The notes: generated by a model not told the origin, from the letters alone. A stretch of DNA of 64,000 nucleotides from Tenuifilum sp. 4138str (GCF_041102575.1 NZ_JBGCUE010000008.1:102519-166518), one strand, 5' to 3'; positions 27,150 to 37,890 are shown, numbered from the stretch's first letter. Program-made: numbers and translations.

Positions 27150-30100
27150 ATGAAAAAACTAAGCGTTTTTCTTGCAAGTTTGCTTCTGGCCGGTATAACC
27201 TTGGTTCAGGCGCAAACGGTAAGGATTACCGGAACAGTTACTAGTTCCGAGGATGGAATGCCCATGCCGGGTGTTTCAGTTGTTGTAAAGGGTACAACCA
27301 TTGGTGCAACCACCGATGTGGATGGTAAGTATGATCTTGCCGTACCCGCTAATGCTCAAACCCTCACCTTCAGCTTTGTGGGGTACGAAACACAGGATAT
27401 TGCTGTGGCTGGCCGCAGTGTTATCGATGTGGTTATGAAACCCGAATCGAAGCAGATAGAGGAGGTTGTTGTTACAGGATATACGACAAGAACTAAAAAT
27501 TCTTTAACTGGTTCTACTGTTCAGGTAAAGAGTGAGGCTCTTAAGGATATTCCTGTAATTTCTGTTGATCAGTCACTGCAAGGTAAGGTTGCAGGTATGA
27601 CAATTTCTGCATCTTCTGGTACTCCTGGTTCAATTCAAGATATTCGAATTCGCGGTGCAGGCTCTTTAAGTGCATCAAATGAACCGTTAGTTGTAATTGA
27701 TGGGGTACCCGTTATTAACGGTGACTTGTCAGGAGCTGGTTCATATATGAGTACTCTAAGCGCTTTATCTGCGATTAACAACAACGACATTGAGTCAATT
27801 TCGGTATTGAAAGATGCTTCTGCCACTTCAGCTTATGGTGCTCGTGGTTCAAACGGTGTTATTGTAATTACTACAAAAAAAGGGAAAGTAGGAAAGACTC
27901 AATTTTCAGCAACCGCGTTTTATGGATTCCAGAATAAGGCTGTTGAAGGTCGCAAGGTTCTTACAGGATCACAACGCGAAGAGCTTTTCCTTGAAGCCCT
28001 TTATAATACTTATGGTACTGTTTATGGATTTACTGAAGATCAAGCATATAATTGGGCTTTATCATTACCAACTTCATCAACACCTTATGTTAGAGCCCAA
28101 CTATTAAAAGCATGGATTGACGCCGGAAGACCAGTTAACGATTGGGATGATGCAATGAGAAATAAAAATGCCCCTATGCAAAATATTCAGATTTCAGCTA
28201 CTGGAGGCGATAACTCATCTTCTTTCTATGCTTCGTTAGGCTACAATAAAACTGAATCTATTACAGTAGGCGCTGATTTTAAAAGGGTTAGCGGAGTGCT
28301 AAATTATTCCAAAAAGTTAACGGAGAAGATTAAACTTTCAAGTAACAATAATGTATCTAATGTTTTCCAAAATGGTTTGCTTTTGGAACAGTCGGCTTAC
28401 TTTGCCAACCCAATGATGTCAAAGTATTTCATGTCGCCTTGGTATGCCCCTAAAAACCCAGATGGAACTCCAAATTTAAATGTTGGAAACCTTTATAACT
28501 GGTTATACCTTAAGGATCACGATGTTAAATATAATGATTTCACCAGAGGTATTACCAATAACGAATTGGAATGGGAAATTATTAAAGGGTTAAAATACAA
28601 GACAGTTGCATCTCTTGACTTCTCATTTATTAACTATAAAAATTATCAGAATAGAAACTACGGTGATAGTTTTGGTGAGAATGGTACTGTTGAAGAGAGT
28701 ATGCAACGAATTTTTAATTACGTATTCCAAAACTCTCTTTCCTATAATTATTCTTTTGGTGATCATAATATTCAAGCAATGGCTTTGGTTGAATATCAAA
28801 AGAATAAAGATCGTTATGTATATGCTTATGGTGAAAGTTTTGTTACCGATGGTTTAACAAATGTTGCTTCTGCTGGAGCTAATAAAGATGCATCATCATC
28901 CTACACCGATTGGATGAATGCTTCATATCTAGGTATGTTAAATTACAACTACCAAGGTAAATATATTGCAGACTTTACTTACAGACGTGAGGGTTCTTCA
29001 AGATTTGCCAAGGGTAATAGGTTTGGTAACTTCTGGTCTTTTGGTGCTGCTTGGAATATCAGTAAAGAAGAGTTTCTGTCAAATGTTACTTTCATTGACA
29101 ACCTTCGTTTAAGAGCTTCTTATGGTATAAGTGGTAACTCAGGCATTAGTCTTAATGCATACCAAGCGTTACTCGCATTTGATGCTGATTATGCAGGAGA
29201 GGGTGCTGTTTACCCTTCGGGCTATGGCAACAATTTCCTTACCTGGGAAAAAAATAACAACTATGATTTAGGTATCGATTTTGGATTTTTGAATCGTTTT
29301 AGTGGTTCAATTGCTTACTTTAACAAGAAAACCTTTGACCTTTTACAAGATGTACCCTTGTCTCTAACTTCAGGCCATAGTACTGTTACTCGAAATGTTG
29401 GTGAAGTTGTCAATAAGGGTATTGAAGCCATCATTAACGTTGACATTGTTAAGTCTAAAGACTTCAACGCTAATGTTTCGTTCAATTTTGCTACACTCGC
29501 TAATGAAGTAACAAAACTTGCAAAAGATGGTGAGGGTAACTACATCGTGATTGAAACTGGTACACGAAAGATTGATGTAGGGCATCCAATCTACGAATGG
29601 TATCTTAGAAAGTATGCAGGCGTTGATCCAAATACTGGATTGCCTCAATGGTATATCAACGGAAAAGACGATTCAGAAGGAATTACCAATGATTATTATG
29701 CAGCAAGACAGGCACTACAAGGAAAGAGTGCAACTCCTACCTATTCAGGAGGTGCTTCTGTTCATATAGATTTTAAAGGAATCTATTTTGATGCCAATTT
29801 ATACTTTGCTGGAGGTCATCAAGTATTTGAAGATTGGTCATTTTATACATGGCATTCTGGTAGATATTCATTTGACCTCTATCAAGGTGTGGAGGATTTG
29901 ATGAGGAGATGGCAGAATCCAGGTGATGTTACTGATGTTCCAATGGTTACATTTGATGGTACTGGCTATAATGCTTCGCGTTCTTCTACCCGGTTCCTTT
30001 TTGATGGAGATTATGTAAGGTTAAAAGATATAGTTATTGGATATAATCTACCCAAGAACCTATTAACAAAAATTGGTTATCAGGGTACTATATCTATTTT

Positions 30101-30239
30101 TGCAAGAGGTAATAATCTTTACACATGGGTTAAGGATAAAGACATGAAGTATGACCCCGAAGTTAGAGCTGACGGCTTTACCAGGTTTACTAACCCTCCT
30201 GTAAAAACTATGACCTTTGGTATAAATCTTAATTTCTAG
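27150..30239 (+). CDS. SusC/RagA-type TonB-dependent outer-membrane transporter (SusC1)
   Basis: 1029 residues. A signal peptide (MKKLSVFLASLLLAGITLVQ) is followed by a carboxypeptidase-regulatory-like beta domain (VRITGTVTSSEDGMPMPGVS onward, residues about 24-105), the TonB box EEVVVTGY, a plug with IRIRGAGSLSASNEPLVVID and VLKDASATSAYGARGSNGV, and a C-terminal barrel ending in FGINLNF. The ATG at 27150 is chosen for the signal peptide; the frame is open upstream to 27009. The first ~280 coding bases are almost identical to those of susC2. Beyond that the two diverge strongly. It is coupled to susD1 six bases downstream. The imported substrate is unknown. Confidence 0.95.
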   Translation: MKKLSVFLASLLLAGITLVQAQTVRITGTVTSSEDGMPMPGVSVVVKGTTIGATTDVDGKYDLAVPANAQTLTFSFVGYETQDIAVAGRSVIDVVMKPESKQIEEVVVTGYTTRTKNSLTGSTVQVKSEALKDIPVISVDQSLQGKVAGMTISASSGTPGSIQDIRIRGAGSLSASNEPLVVIDGVPVINGDLSGAGSYMSTLSALSAINNNDIESISVLKDASATSAYGARGSNGVIVITTKKGKVGKTQFSATAFYGFQNKAVEGRKVLTGSQREELFLEALYNTYGTVYGFTEDQAYNWALSLPTSSTPYVRAQLLKAWIDAGRPVNDWDDAMRNKNAPMQNIQISATGGDNSSSFYASLGYNKTESITVGADFKRVSGVLNYSKKLTEKIKLSSNNNVSNVFQNGLLLEQSAYFANPMMSKYFMSPWYAPKNPDGTPNLNVGNLYNWLYLKDHDVKYNDFTRGITNNELEWEIIKGLKYKTVASLDFSFINYKNYQNRNYGDSFGENGTVEESMQRIFNYVFQNSLSYNYSFGDHNIQAMALVEYQKNKDRYVYAYGESFVTDGLTNVASAGANKDASSSYTDWMNASYLGMLNYNYQGKYIADFTYRREGSSRFAKGNRFGNFWSFGAAWNISKEEFLSNVTFIDNLRLRASYGISGNSGISLNAYQALLAFDADYAGEGAVYPSGYGNNFLTWEKNNNYDLGIDFGFLNRFSGSIAYFNKKTFDLLQDVPLSLTSGHSTVTRNVGEVVNKGIEAIINVDIVKSKDFNANVSFNFATLANEVTKLAKDGEGNYIVIETGTRKIDVGHPIYEWYLRKYAGVDPNTGLPQWYINGKDDSEGITNDYYAARQALQGKSATPTYSGGASVHIDFKGIYFDANLYFAGGHQVFEDWSFYTWHSGRYSFDLYQGVEDLMRRWQNPGDVTDVPMVTFDGTGYNASRSSTRFLFDGDYVRLKDIVIGYNLPKNLLTKIGYQGTISIFARGNNLYTWVKDKDMKYDPEVRADGFTRFTNPPVKTMTFGINLNF

Positions 30240-30245
30240 TATAAA

Positions 30246-31649
30246 ATGAAGAAGAAAATATTAATACTAACAGTTTTTGCGCTATCATTTTCTATGTTTT
30301 CTTGCACTGAAAATGACCTAGAGCCTACTTTAGCGCAAAATAAAGATGTGGAAACAAGCATCAAAACGGTTGAAGATCTCAGGGGTGTTTTAAACGGCAT
30401 GTACAATCGTATTACTACAACCCCATACTATGGTCGAGACTTTATTGTTTACGGAGAAGTTCGCTCAGATAATTGCTATGCAAATGGTAATTCAGGTCGT
30501 ATAATCACTCCTGCTTCAATGGATATGGGTAATACGGATGCCTATGCAACTGATACTTGGACTCAAATTTACAGAGTGATAGCTTCTGCCAATATAGTTA
30601 TATCTAAAAAGAATGCTGGTTTAGATGGTGACGAAGGTCAAATTAATCACTACGTTGGCCAGGCATTAGCTATCAGAGCCTTAGCTCATTTCGATTTGCT
30701 TAAACTTTACGGTCAACAACATGTTACAAATGGTAATAATGTTGGTATTCCTTATATCAAGGAATATAAAGGTTCTAATATAGCTCCTGCTCGTAATACT
30801 GTTGCTGAGGTAAAACAATTTATTTATGATGACTTAGATGAAGCACTTTCGCTTATGAATGCTTCATACAATGAGGCATCAAAACAATATGTTACCACAT
30901 ATGCTGTTAATGCTATAAAGGCTCGAGTTGCTACCTACTTTGGAGATTGGAACATTTCAAAAACTGCTTGTGAAGCTATTATTTCTTCAGAGCAATTTCA
31001 AATTGTACCTCAAGCTGGGTTTGTTGATATGTGGAAACAGGATGCACCCGTAAATTCAATTTTTGAATTAGCGTATAGCAGTGTTGATAATAATAATATT
31101 AATGGATTGCAATACATATATAGAGGTGCATCATATGGTGATGTGAGAGTGCTAGATGATTTACTTTCAATCTTTGAACCAACTGATGTAAGGGCATCGG
31201 CTAGTATGATTGGATATGACCCCCAAGCACCTGCATATCTTACAAATTTAGGGAAATATCCTGCAAGTGACTATTCTGATGATATTATTCTGTTCAGGTA
31301 TGAGGAGGTAATTTTAAATTATGCCGAAGCTCTATTTGAATTGGGACAATCTGGTTTGAATGGATTAACTGCTTTAGATTATCTGAATCTAATTCCTGCC
31401 CAACGTGGAGCAAGCGCCTATGCCACGATTACTAAAGACAATATTTTAAATGAGCGTAGGCGTGAGTTATGCTTTGAGGGTTTTAGATTTGATGATTTAG
31501 CTCGAACAGGCAAGGATATTCCCTTGGTTGATCCATTAAATCAGCGTCATAATGGACCTACATATGGTTCTTATAATTATGCTTTCCCAATTCCTAAATC
31601 AGAGTTAAATGCCAACCCTAACATGCAGCAAAACTACGGATATAATTAA
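30246..31649 (+). CDS. SusD/RagB-family surface lipoprotein (SusD1)
   Basis: 467 residues. The lipoprotein signal ends in SMFSC with acylated Cys at about residue 20. SusD proteins form the lid over the SusC barrel and bind the ligand on the cell surface. Family marks are the TPR-like helices in QALAIRALAHFDLLKLYGQQ and VILNYAEALFELG, and the C-terminal LNERRRELCFEGFRFDDLAR. This is the classical SusD/RagB form, different from the two SusD-like proteins downstream. Six bases after susC1 and followed by a terminator, it closes a two-gene operon. Confidence 0.94.
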   Translation: MKKKILILTVFALSFSMFSCTENDLEPTLAQNKDVETSIKTVEDLRGVLNGMYNRITTTPYYGRDFIVYGEVRSDNCYANGNSGRIITPASMDMGNTDAYATDTWTQIYRVIASANIVISKKNAGLDGDEGQINHYVGQALAIRALAHFDLLKLYGQQHVTNGNNVGIPYIKEYKGSNIAPARNTVAEVKQFIYDDLDEALSLMNASYNEASKQYVTTYAVNAIKARVATYFGDWNISKTACEAIISSEQFQIVPQAGFVDMWKQDAPVNSIFELAYSSVDNNNINGLQYIYRGASYGDVRVLDDLLSIFEPTDVRASASMIGYDPQAPAYLTNLGKYPASDYSDDIILFRYEEVILNYAEALFELGQSGLNGLTALDYLNLIPAQRGASAYATITKDNILNERRRELCFEGFRFDDLARTGKDIPLVDPLNQRHNGPTYGSYNYAFPIPKSELNANPNMQQNYGYN

Positions 31650-32232
31650 TAATAAATAGTATTTCTTTCTGAGAGGGTGTCGTGGTTTTTATATGGCACC
31701 CTCTTTGCTTTGTACCATTTTTTTGATTGTAATTTTAGGCTTAATGGACATATTTCAGGATGACATAGTGTTTAACTCCAATAAATATCGAACTTTGGAG
31801 TAAGTGAAAGTAAGGAAATAAATGTTTTTGTTTTGGAAATGACGAAGAAAAATTTATTAAACAATCGTATCTAAACGTTTAGGATTAACGTTTGCCAACA
31901 ACTTTTTGGTGGTTTAAGCCCAAAAACGAAAAGATAAGGTATAAATGGGTTGTATGCATTAGGAATGTTCAATGAATAAAGGCAAACAAACGCCAGCATT
32001 TATAACCATAATAGTTGATCAAGGTATTCCTGACAGGTTGCTCCCCACCAGAGCTGGTTTCTAGTTGACTGACAAAAGGCTATCAACACAATAGTTTCTT
32101 TTTTGAAGAGCCCATATGTTTCCATTAGAATAATTCATCTTAACAACAGCCTGTATTTTGTACATTTCGCCTTTCTTTTTTAGGCTTTAAAATTCATTTC
32201 ATTAGATTGTTAAATAAATTTAATAGAATGGC
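31650..32232. other. Interval between susD1 and susC2
   Basis: Apart from the terminator just after susD1 and a 12 bp palindrome CTAAACGTTTAG at 31871-31882, I see no gene, RNA or repeat in these AT-rich ~580 bases. Confidence 0.5.
31672..31707 (+). terminator. Terminator after susD1
   Basis: AGAGGGTG and CACCCTCT form an 8 bp stem around a 17-base loop, followed by TTT, 23 bases beyond the susD1 stop. Confidence 0.65.
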
Positions 32233-32263
32233 TTGTTTTTTTGAATTCTTTAGCATATATTAG
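32233..32263 (+). promoter_or_regulatory. susC2 promoter
   Basis: TTG at 32233-32235, a 20-base spacer and TATATTAG at 32256-32263, the same layout as at susC1. It lies 48 bases before the ATG. Confidence 0.55.
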
Positions 32264-32311
32264 CCCTGTTGAAAATTTACTAACCTCTATTGTAAACCTA
32301 AAACTTGTTCT

Positions 32312-35300
32312 ATGAAAAAACTAAGCGTTTTTCTTGCAGGTTTGCTGCTTGCTGGCTTAACCATTGTGCAGGCACAAACGGTAAGGATTACCGGAACGGT
32401 TACTAGTTCCGAGGATGGAATGCCCATGCCGGGTGTTTCAGTGTTCGTAAAGGGTACAACCATTGGTGCAACCACCAATGCTGATGGTAAGTATGAGCTT
32501 GCCGTACCCGCCAATGCTCAAACCCTCACCTTCAGCTTTGTGGGGTTTAAAACCCAGGAGGTTGCCATTGCCGGCCGATCGGTAATCGATGTGGTAATGG
32601 AATCCGAAGCTGTTGAGATGCAGGAGGTGGTTGTTACCGCTTTGGGTATTAAAAAGGCTGAAAAGGCCACTGGTTATGCCATTCAAAGTGTAAAAGGTGA
32701 TGAAATTACCAAAGCACGTGAAACCAATGTGGTTAACTCGCTACAGGGTAAAATTGCTGGTGCAATTATTACTAACACTTCAGGTGGCGTTGGTGCTTCT
32801 TCACGTATTGTTCTTCGTGGTGCCAATTCGCTGTCGGGTGACAACCAACCCTTAGTTGTTGTTGACAACGTTATAATAAACAACAGCAACTTTGGTAACA
32901 CCGGTACTTATGGCGTTAATCGTGGTAGTGGTATCAACGATGTCAACCCTAATGATATAGAAAGCATTTCGGTTCTAAAAGGCCCCAATGCTGCCGCACT
33001 TTATGGTTCTCGTGCAGCAAATGGTGTTATTATTATTACAACAAAAGGTGGACAAAAGGCTAAAGGCTTGGGTGTAACAGTAAATAGCACCACAACCTTT
33101 GAAACACCTCTTCGTTTACCCGATTTTCAAAATGAGTACGGGCAAGGTTCAAATGGCCAGTTCGAATTTTTTGATGGTAGAGGTGGTGGAATCAATGATG
33201 GTACCGATGAGAGCTGGGGACCAAAACTTGACATCGGACTGTTGATTCCCCAGTGGAACTCACCTCTTGATAGTCTTGGAAATAGGGTTCCAACTCCATG
33301 GGTTTCTTATCCCGATAATGTTAAAAACTTTTTTGAGCTGGGGCAAACCTATACCAATAACATAGCAATTGATGGTGGTAGTGAAAATGCTTCATTCCGC
33401 TTATCGTACACCAATACCACACAAAAGGGTATGATTCCTAATACCGATCAAGAGAAAAATAATTTCTCTCTGAATGCAAGTGTAACCCCCCATAAGCGCT
33501 TAACAGTTACTGCAGTAGGAAACTATGTTAACACTTACAGTAACAATATCCCAGCTTATGGTTACGATGCTCAAAACGTAATGCAGCAGTTCTTCTGGTT
33601 TGGACGTCAGGTTGATATTAAAGACCTAAAAAATTATACTTACCCTGATGGTTCAAAGCGAAACTGGAACTACAACTATCACAACAACCCATACTTTACA
33701 CTACATGAAAACCTAAACGGCAATCGTCGCGATCGTTTTTATGGTAACACCAAACTCAGTTTCAAATTTACCGATTGGTTAAGCGCACGCGTAGGTATAG
33801 GAGCTGACTACTATACAAACCATGCTACCAGTCGCGCTGCTTGGGGTGATATTGATAATACCTATGGATACTATAATGAAAATAAGACTACTTTCCGGGA
33901 GGTTAATACCGATTTCTTGTTCTTAGTTAACAAGAAGGTAACCGATGATCTTGAATTCACTCTGAACTTTGGTGGTAATAGAATGGATCAGTTCTATCAA
34001 AATATCTTTGGTTCGGCCGATGAGTTAGCAGTTCCCGGTGTTTATACATTATCAAACGCCAAAGTTCCACAGCGTACAAGCAACTATATGAGCCAAAAAC
34101 GAATAAACAGCTTGTATTATAGTGGTCAATTCGCTTGGCGCAATGCTCTTTTCTTTGATTTTACTGGTCGCAACGATTGGTCGAGTACTTTACCTAAAGA
34201 TAACAATTCCTATTTCTATCCATCATTTAGCTTATCGGGTATTTTAACCGATTTATTCCAAATTGAATCGGATGTATTGAGTTTTGCTAAACTACGTGCC
34301 AGCTGGGCTCAGGTTGGTGACGACACTTCACCATACCAGTTACAGGAAACCATGGCTTTTGGTGATGGTTGGAACGATCAAACTAAACTCCTCAACATGT
34401 ATGTTCCAAACACCTTACCTAACCTTGAATTAAAGCCTCAATATACCAATTCAATTGAAATTGGTGGTAATTTTAGGTTCTTCATGAATCGTGTTAACCT
34501 TGATGTTACCTACTATAACCAAAAAACTTTTGACCAAATTATTAGCGTACCCGTTTCACCAGCAAGTGGTTACCTCTATAAAAACATAAACGCAGGCCAA
34601 ATCAATAACAGTGGTATTGAGGTTTCCTTGAACTTAGTGCCTGTTAAATCAACTTCAGGTTTTGAGTGGAATCTAACATTCAACTATGCTAAAAATAATA
34701 ACGAGGTTGTAGAGCTTGCCCCAGGTGTAGATCGTTATGTATTAGGTTCATATTGGAGCCTCCAAGTTATGGCCATTCCTGGTGAACCCTTCGGATCCCT
34801 ATATGGTTATGATTTCCTAAGGAATGAAGAGGGTAAGGTTGTTCATATTGACGGTCTGCCTCAACAAGGTGATCTTAAAGTATTAGGTAATTATACTCCC
34901 GATTGGATTGGCAGTATAAATAATGAATTCTCCTATAAGAATTTAAACTTCAGTTTCTTGATTGATGCCCGTATGGGTGGCGATATCTATACAATGACCA
35001 CAACTTGGGGTCGCTATGCTGGTGTTCTTGAAGAAACATTACTTGGTCGTGAAGATGGAATCGTAGGTGATGGGGTTAAGCAAGCTCTCGATGGGTCTTG
35101 GGTTCCTAACGATGTTGTTGTTTCTGCCGAAGAGTACAACAAGGCCGCTTTCAACAATAATATTGCTTACTCAAGTATTTTTGATGCAAGTTTTGTTAAG
35201 CTGCGTGAGATAAAGTTGGGATACACCTTCCCCAAAATTGGAAACCTCCCATTCCGCGACTTATCTATTTCTGTTGTGGGTAGAAATCTTGCTATCCTTT

Positions 35301-35422
35301 ACACCAAGGTTCCCCATATAGATCCTGAAACTGCTTTTAGTAATACTAATGTTCAGGGCTTAGAGTTCGGTCAGCTTCCTTCTGCTCGAAGCCTTGGATT
35401 TAATGTTAGTGTTAAATTTTAA
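32312..35422 (+). CDS. SusC/RagA-type TonB-dependent transporter (SusC2), mosaic
   Basis: 1036 residues with the same plan as SusC1: signal peptide, N-terminal beta domain, TonB-box region EVVVTALGIKKAEKATGYAI, plug (IVLRGANSLSGDNQPLVVVD, VLKGPNAAALYGSRAANGV) and barrel ending FNVSVKF. The leader, signal peptide and beta domain match SusC1 almost base for base. From residue about 105 onward it instead matches SusC3 closely along the whole plug and barrel. This makes it a hybrid of two lineages. It begins a triad with susD2 and a lipoprotein gene; the substrate is probably the same class as for SusC3. Confidence 0.95.
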   Translation: MKKLSVFLAGLLLAGLTIVQAQTVRITGTVTSSEDGMPMPGVSVFVKGTTIGATTNADGKYELAVPANAQTLTFSFVGFKTQEVAIAGRSVIDVVMESEAVEMQEVVVTALGIKKAEKATGYAIQSVKGDEITKARETNVVNSLQGKIAGAIITNTSGGVGASSRIVLRGANSLSGDNQPLVVVDNVIINNSNFGNTGTYGVNRGSGINDVNPNDIESISVLKGPNAAALYGSRAANGVIIITTKGGQKAKGLGVTVNSTTTFETPLRLPDFQNEYGQGSNGQFEFFDGRGGGINDGTDESWGPKLDIGLLIPQWNSPLDSLGNRVPTPWVSYPDNVKNFFELGQTYTNNIAIDGGSENASFRLSYTNTTQKGMIPNTDQEKNNFSLNASVTPHKRLTVTAVGNYVNTYSNNIPAYGYDAQNVMQQFFWFGRQVDIKDLKNYTYPDGSKRNWNYNYHNNPYFTLHENLNGNRRDRFYGNTKLSFKFTDWLSARVGIGADYYTNHATSRAAWGDIDNTYGYYNENKTTFREVNTDFLFLVNKKVTDDLEFTLNFGGNRMDQFYQNIFGSADELAVPGVYTLSNAKVPQRTSNYMSQKRINSLYYSGQFAWRNALFFDFTGRNDWSSTLPKDNNSYFYPSFSLSGILTDLFQIESDVLSFAKLRASWAQVGDDTSPYQLQETMAFGDGWNDQTKLLNMYVPNTLPNLELKPQYTNSIEIGGNFRFFMNRVNLDVTYYNQKTFDQIISVPVSPASGYLYKNINAGQINNSGIEVSLNLVPVKSTSGFEWNLTFNYAKNNNEVVELAPGVDRYVLGSYWSLQVMAIPGEPFGSLYGYDFLRNEEGKVVHIDGLPQQGDLKVLGNYTPDWIGSINNEFSYKNLNFSFLIDARMGGDIYTMTTTWGRYAGVLEETLLGREDGIVGDGVKQALDGSWVPNDVVVSAEEYNKAAFNNNIAYSSIFDASFVKLREIKLGYTFPKIGNLPFRDLSISVVGRNLAILYTKVPHIDPETAFSNTNVQGLEFGQLPSARSLGFNVSVKF

Positions 35423-35436
35423 TACTTAAAAAATAA

Positions 35437-36984
35437 ATGATTATGAGAAAAATATATATAAGGTTTGGGATCATTGCGGTAGCATTGTTATCCCTTACTG
35501 TATCTTGTACTAAAGATTTTGAGGAGATAAACACCAATAAAAACGCTCCTACAACTGAACTTGCTGCCCCAGAAATGCTTCTAACCAACGCCATTGAAAG
35601 TATGACCGACCGTGTTCACGATATTTGGTTAGGAGGTGAAATTGGCTCATGTTGGGTACAACACCTGGCTAAGGTGCAATATACCGATGAGGATAGGTAT
35701 GTTCCCCGTGTTAGCGTAATTAATGCAGTTTGGTCAAGTTTCTATGCTGCTTCAGGAAACGATGTAGCTACCATTATTGAGATTGCCAAGGCTCGTGGTC
35801 ATAACAATTACCTTGGTGTTGGATACGTTCTCCATGCCTATATCATGTCTGTTGTAACTGACCTTTGGGGTGATGTTCCTTATAGCGAAGCTTTTCAGGC
35901 TAAAAACGGAATAATTTCCCCAAAATATGATACTCAACAGGCTATCTATGAAGGGTTAATTGCAAAGCTCGATTCTGCTAATACTCTTCTTGATCCTGAT
36001 GGACAAGAGATTCAAGGCGATATCCTTTATGGTAACGATATTTTAAAATGGAAGAAATTTGCCAACTCGTTACGTTTGCGCCTACTTTTAAGGATGTCTA
36101 AAAAGAATGAAACTTTTGTAACTCAAGAAATGACCAAAATGGTAGTTCAGCAGAATAGCCTTTACCCTATTTTTGAATCTAACGATGACAATGCTGCTCT
36201 TAAATATCTGGGCTCTTATCCTAACAATAATCCAATTAATGAGAACCGTAAAACTCGCGACGATCACAGGGTAAGTAAAACCATTATCGATTTTATGTGG
36301 ACAAACAATCCATATGTAGATTGGAGGGTAATGGTTTATGCTAACCTTTCTGAAGGGGGTGGTGACTATGTAGGGCTTCCAAATGGTTTAACCTCGGCAA
36401 AAGCCGCAGCTTACCTCGGCAATGGTTTGAAAATGACATCTAAACTGGGTGATTATTTTACCAAAGCAGATGCTCCAGGTATGCTTATGAGCTATGCTGA
36501 ACTTAACTTTATACTCTCTGAAGCAGTTCAAAAAGGTTATATAGTTGGAGGTTCAAAAACTGCTCAGGATTATTATCAAGATGGTGTTGCTGCTTCGTAC
36601 TACCAGTTTGGTGATGAAATAGTTAGCCTTGGTGAAGAAATTTTCGGCAATACTGGTGTTACTATTGACGATTATATTGCTGATTATTTCACAAATGGTG
36701 ATGGAGCATGGGATTATGATGGTGACGGCGATCCTTTGCCTGAGATTTACTACCAAAAATGGTTAGCTATGTTTGATCAAGGCTTACAAGCTTGGTTTGA
36801 GTGGAGGAGAACTGGCTATCCTGTTTTAACTCCTGCTGAAGATGGCTTAAACGATGGTAAGATTCCTGTTCGTTTGTTTTATCCTTCCGATGAGGGAGCT
36901 AGAAATAATGCAAACCTTCAGGAGGCAATTAACCGTCAGGGGCCAGACAATTTAAATACCCCTGTATGGTGGGCTACCAACTAA
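35437..36984 (+). CDS. SusD-like surface lipoprotein (SusD2)
   Basis: 515 residues with lipobox LTVSC; the mature protein begins CTKDFEEINTNKNAPTT, the N-terminus typical of the SusD-like_2 subgroup. Inner marks are the helices around WGDVPYSEAFQA, KWKKFANSLRLRLLLRMSKK and NGLTSAKAAAYLGNG, and the C-terminal WLAMFDQGLQAWFEWRRTG. It is a close paralogue of SusD3 (41155). Predicted outer-membrane lid partner of SusC2, 14 bases after it. The ATG at 35437 or the one two codons later (35443) could be the start. Confidence 0.92.
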   Translation: MIMRKIYIRFGIIAVALLSLTVSCTKDFEEINTNKNAPTTELAAPEMLLTNAIESMTDRVHDIWLGGEIGSCWVQHLAKVQYTDEDRYVPRVSVINAVWSSFYAASGNDVATIIEIAKARGHNNYLGVGYVLHAYIMSVVTDLWGDVPYSEAFQAKNGIISPKYDTQQAIYEGLIAKLDSANTLLDPDGQEIQGDILYGNDILKWKKFANSLRLRLLLRMSKKNETFVTQEMTKMVVQQNSLYPIFESNDDNAALKYLGSYPNNNPINENRKTRDDHRVSKTIIDFMWTNNPYVDWRVMVYANLSEGGGDYVGLPNGLTSAKAAAYLGNGLKMTSKLGDYFTKADAPGMLMSYAELNFILSEAVQKGYIVGGSKTAQDYYQDGVAASYYQFGDEIVSLGEEIFGNTGVTIDDYIADYFTNGDGAWDYDGDGDPLPEIYYQKWLAMFDQGLQAWFEWRRTGYPVLTPAEDGLNDGKIPVRLFYPSDEGARNNANLQEAINRQGPDNLNTPVWWATN

Positions 36985-37013
36985 TAATTTATTAATTTTA
37001 AAAACATTTGAAT

Positions 37014-37871
37014 ATGAAAACATATAAATTGTTTATCTACTTGCTTCTTGGTGCGATGACATTTGGTGCTAGTTCGTGTATAGAACCAGATGATCTCATT
37101 ACTGCCAATGCAACTGCAGGTGGCAAAATAGAAGCACCCTCAGTTGTGCCTTGGAAGGGTGTGCCTGTAACCATTAATTTCAAGGTGTATAAAGGTACTC
37201 CTGTTCAAAAGGTAAATGTGTATAAGAGTTTTACCCACAATGCCGATACAGCTACCTCAGATGAGGTATTCCTCACTTCAATTGATATTAACGAGGAAAA
37301 TGCACAGGATTTTGTTGAAAAGAGCTTTACTGTAACTTGGGAACAGCTGGTTGAAAACATTCCTACTTTACCTAAAGGATATGTTGTTCCAACCGATCCT
37401 GATAATGCTGAGATTGGTGACTATTTTACACTTTCTTTGAAAGCGCTCAGGAACGATGGGCGTGAGGTGATTGGTGCCCAAACGCTAATTTCCATTGCAA
37501 ATTTCTTTGCTGGTGATTATACCGCTCATCTCATTTACAGGCACCCCGCATATGGTACTTACCCTGATAATATTTACGTTGAGGAGGATAATGATAAAAC
37601 CCTGTTAGCAGTGAATAGCAAAACCTGTGTGACAAGTTTTGCTACTTGGGGACCAGCTGAAAAGATATATATAACCATTGACCCTGATAATAACTATGCG
37701 ATATCGATATCGGTTGAGAATTGGAGTTATGATGTACAGCTAGGTGATCCCTATGATCCAACTAAGGTATCCAACTATGATCCCGAAACCGGGAAATTAG
37801 AGTTATACTATAGCTATATGGGTTCTGGTGGATATAGAGTATTCTGGGAAACATTCACCTTAAAGGAATAG
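37014..37871 (+). CDS. SusCD-associated surface lipoprotein, unknown function
   Basis: About 285 residues from the ATG at 37014; a TTG two codons upstream is also open. Lipobox GASSC, mature start CIEPDDLITANATAGG. The rest looks beta-sandwich-like, with a last strand region YDPETGKLELYYSYMGSGGY. It is paralogous along its length to the protein at 42737-43594. Its place as third gene after susC-susD suggests an extra ligand-binding surface lipoprotein, like SusE/F in position but not recognisably in sequence. A strong terminator follows. Confidence 0.75.
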   Translation: MKTYKLFIYLLLGAMTFGASSCIEPDDLITANATAGGKIEAPSVVPWKGVPVTINFKVYKGTPVQKVNVYKSFTHNADTATSDEVFLTSIDINEENAQDFVEKSFTVTWEQLVENIPTLPKGYVVPTDPDNAEIGDYFTLSLKALRNDGREVIGAQTLISIANFFAGDYTAHLIYRHPAYGTYPDNIYVEEDNDKTLLAVNSKTCVTSFATWGPAEKIYITIDPDNNYAISISVENWSYDVQLGDPYDPTKVSNYDPETGKLELYYSYMGSGGYRVFWETFTLKE

Positions 37872-37890
37872 TTCTTAAGTTTTTAGTTAA

